Source: Verrucomicrobiota bacterium
GTDB taxonomy: Bacteria; Verrucomicrobiota; Verrucomicrobiae; Limisphaerales; UBA11358
Direction: 5' to 3'
Length of the DNA stretch: 52,444 bases
NCBI GenBank assembly: GCA_014860005.1
Contig: JACZKP010000014.1
Span: 1 to 52,444 of the forward strand
A program made the translations under genes and the position numbers. Positions 52,306 through 52,444 of the stretch are shown one piece after another (position 1 is the stretch's first letter; every line of letters starts with the position of its first letter). The notes under the pieces were generated by a model that was not told where the DNA came from, did not search any database, and was given only the letters and a program-made list of their open reading frames with translations.

Positions 52306-52444
52306 GGTTCTTCGCTGTTTTCGGTGGAATTAAAATTGGGGGAAGCGGAGTTTTCCGGCGACGAAGTAGAGCATGGTGATCAGATGCGTCGTCGAACGGT
52401 AGCCGCGAGCCTTGCGTTTGGTCGCGCTGAAGACGCTGTTTAAT
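52306..52444 (-). mobile_element. End of an ISL3-type insertion sequence with transposase C-terminus
   Basis: The minus-strand frame from the window edge reads LNSVFSATKRKARGYRSTTH then LITMLYFVAGKL, the C-terminal part of an ISL3-family (DDE) transposase. Reading inward on the plus strand, the terminal sequence is GGTTCTTCGCTGTTTTCGGT from 52306; ISL3 ends typically begin GGNTCTTC. The transposase frame has no stop inside the element and ends in the flanking DNA at 52274. The octamer at 52298-52305 (GGTAAACT) would be the target duplication; its partner is outside the window. The family assignment is from motif memory. Confidence 0.65.

Overview
The window looks like a chromosomal segment of a Verrucomicrobiota bacterium, probably of the Limisphaerales/Pedosphaera kind. 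The reasons are a prepilin-type protein with a GFTLIELL signal and an H-x9-DG tail, a permease fused to a CPBP protease, a DUF5107/TPR protein, a sialate O-acetylesterase, a GH2 enzyme with a discoidin-type tail, an LptF/G permease (Gram-negative envelope), and many GC-rich palindromic repeats. This assignment is inferred from gene content only.

Layout. 1-770: a small graveyard holding a minus-strand carB fragment broken by a remnant of an IS66-type element. 838-3726: a NatA/NatB-like ABC exporter. 3798-4856: fbaB aldolase (minus). 5290-10418: a prepilin-like protein, a HlyD-type adaptor, a secreted endonuclease/phosphatase-fold protein, a small membrane protein and a degenerate protein kinase. 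10574-16665: a serine hydrolase-NamZ fusion, an SDR, a sialate O-acetylesterase and an LptF/G permease. 16827-26902: a carbohydrate block with DUF5107/TPR, SSS symporter and GH2 genes in a row, met by a convergent secreted esterase. 27116-31163: GDP-L-fucose synthase and full-length glycine dehydrogenase gcvP.

31212-46163: an electron-transfer operon on the minus strand with the likely ancestral order acyl-CoA dehydrogenase, carB, ETF:quinone oxidoreductase with ferredoxin tail, etfB, etfA. The junction between the oxidoreductase and etfB has been opened by about 3.8 kb. This insert holds a 489-residue orphan, a VapC-type and a HigBA-type toxin-antitoxin pair, two extra broken copies of the etfB 5' end and one extra broken copy of the oxidoreductase 3' end. 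A restriction-endonuclease-like gene and a DUF433 antitoxin with a truncated toxin lie just past etfA. 46448-51632: tRNA-Glu, then the row ilvE-mcsA-mcsB-clpC (branched-chain transaminase plus arginine-phosphorylation protein quality control). 51922-52444: a frameshifted surface-protein gene cut by an ISL3-type transposon that runs off the right edge.

The most unusual signals are (i) palindromic or tandem intergenic-type repeats sitting in frame inside at least four genes (SDR, DUF5107/TPR, GH2, ETF oxidoreductase), which resembles the Rickettsia palindromic elements, and (ii) the repeated etf junction that carries toxin-antitoxin cargo between its copies.
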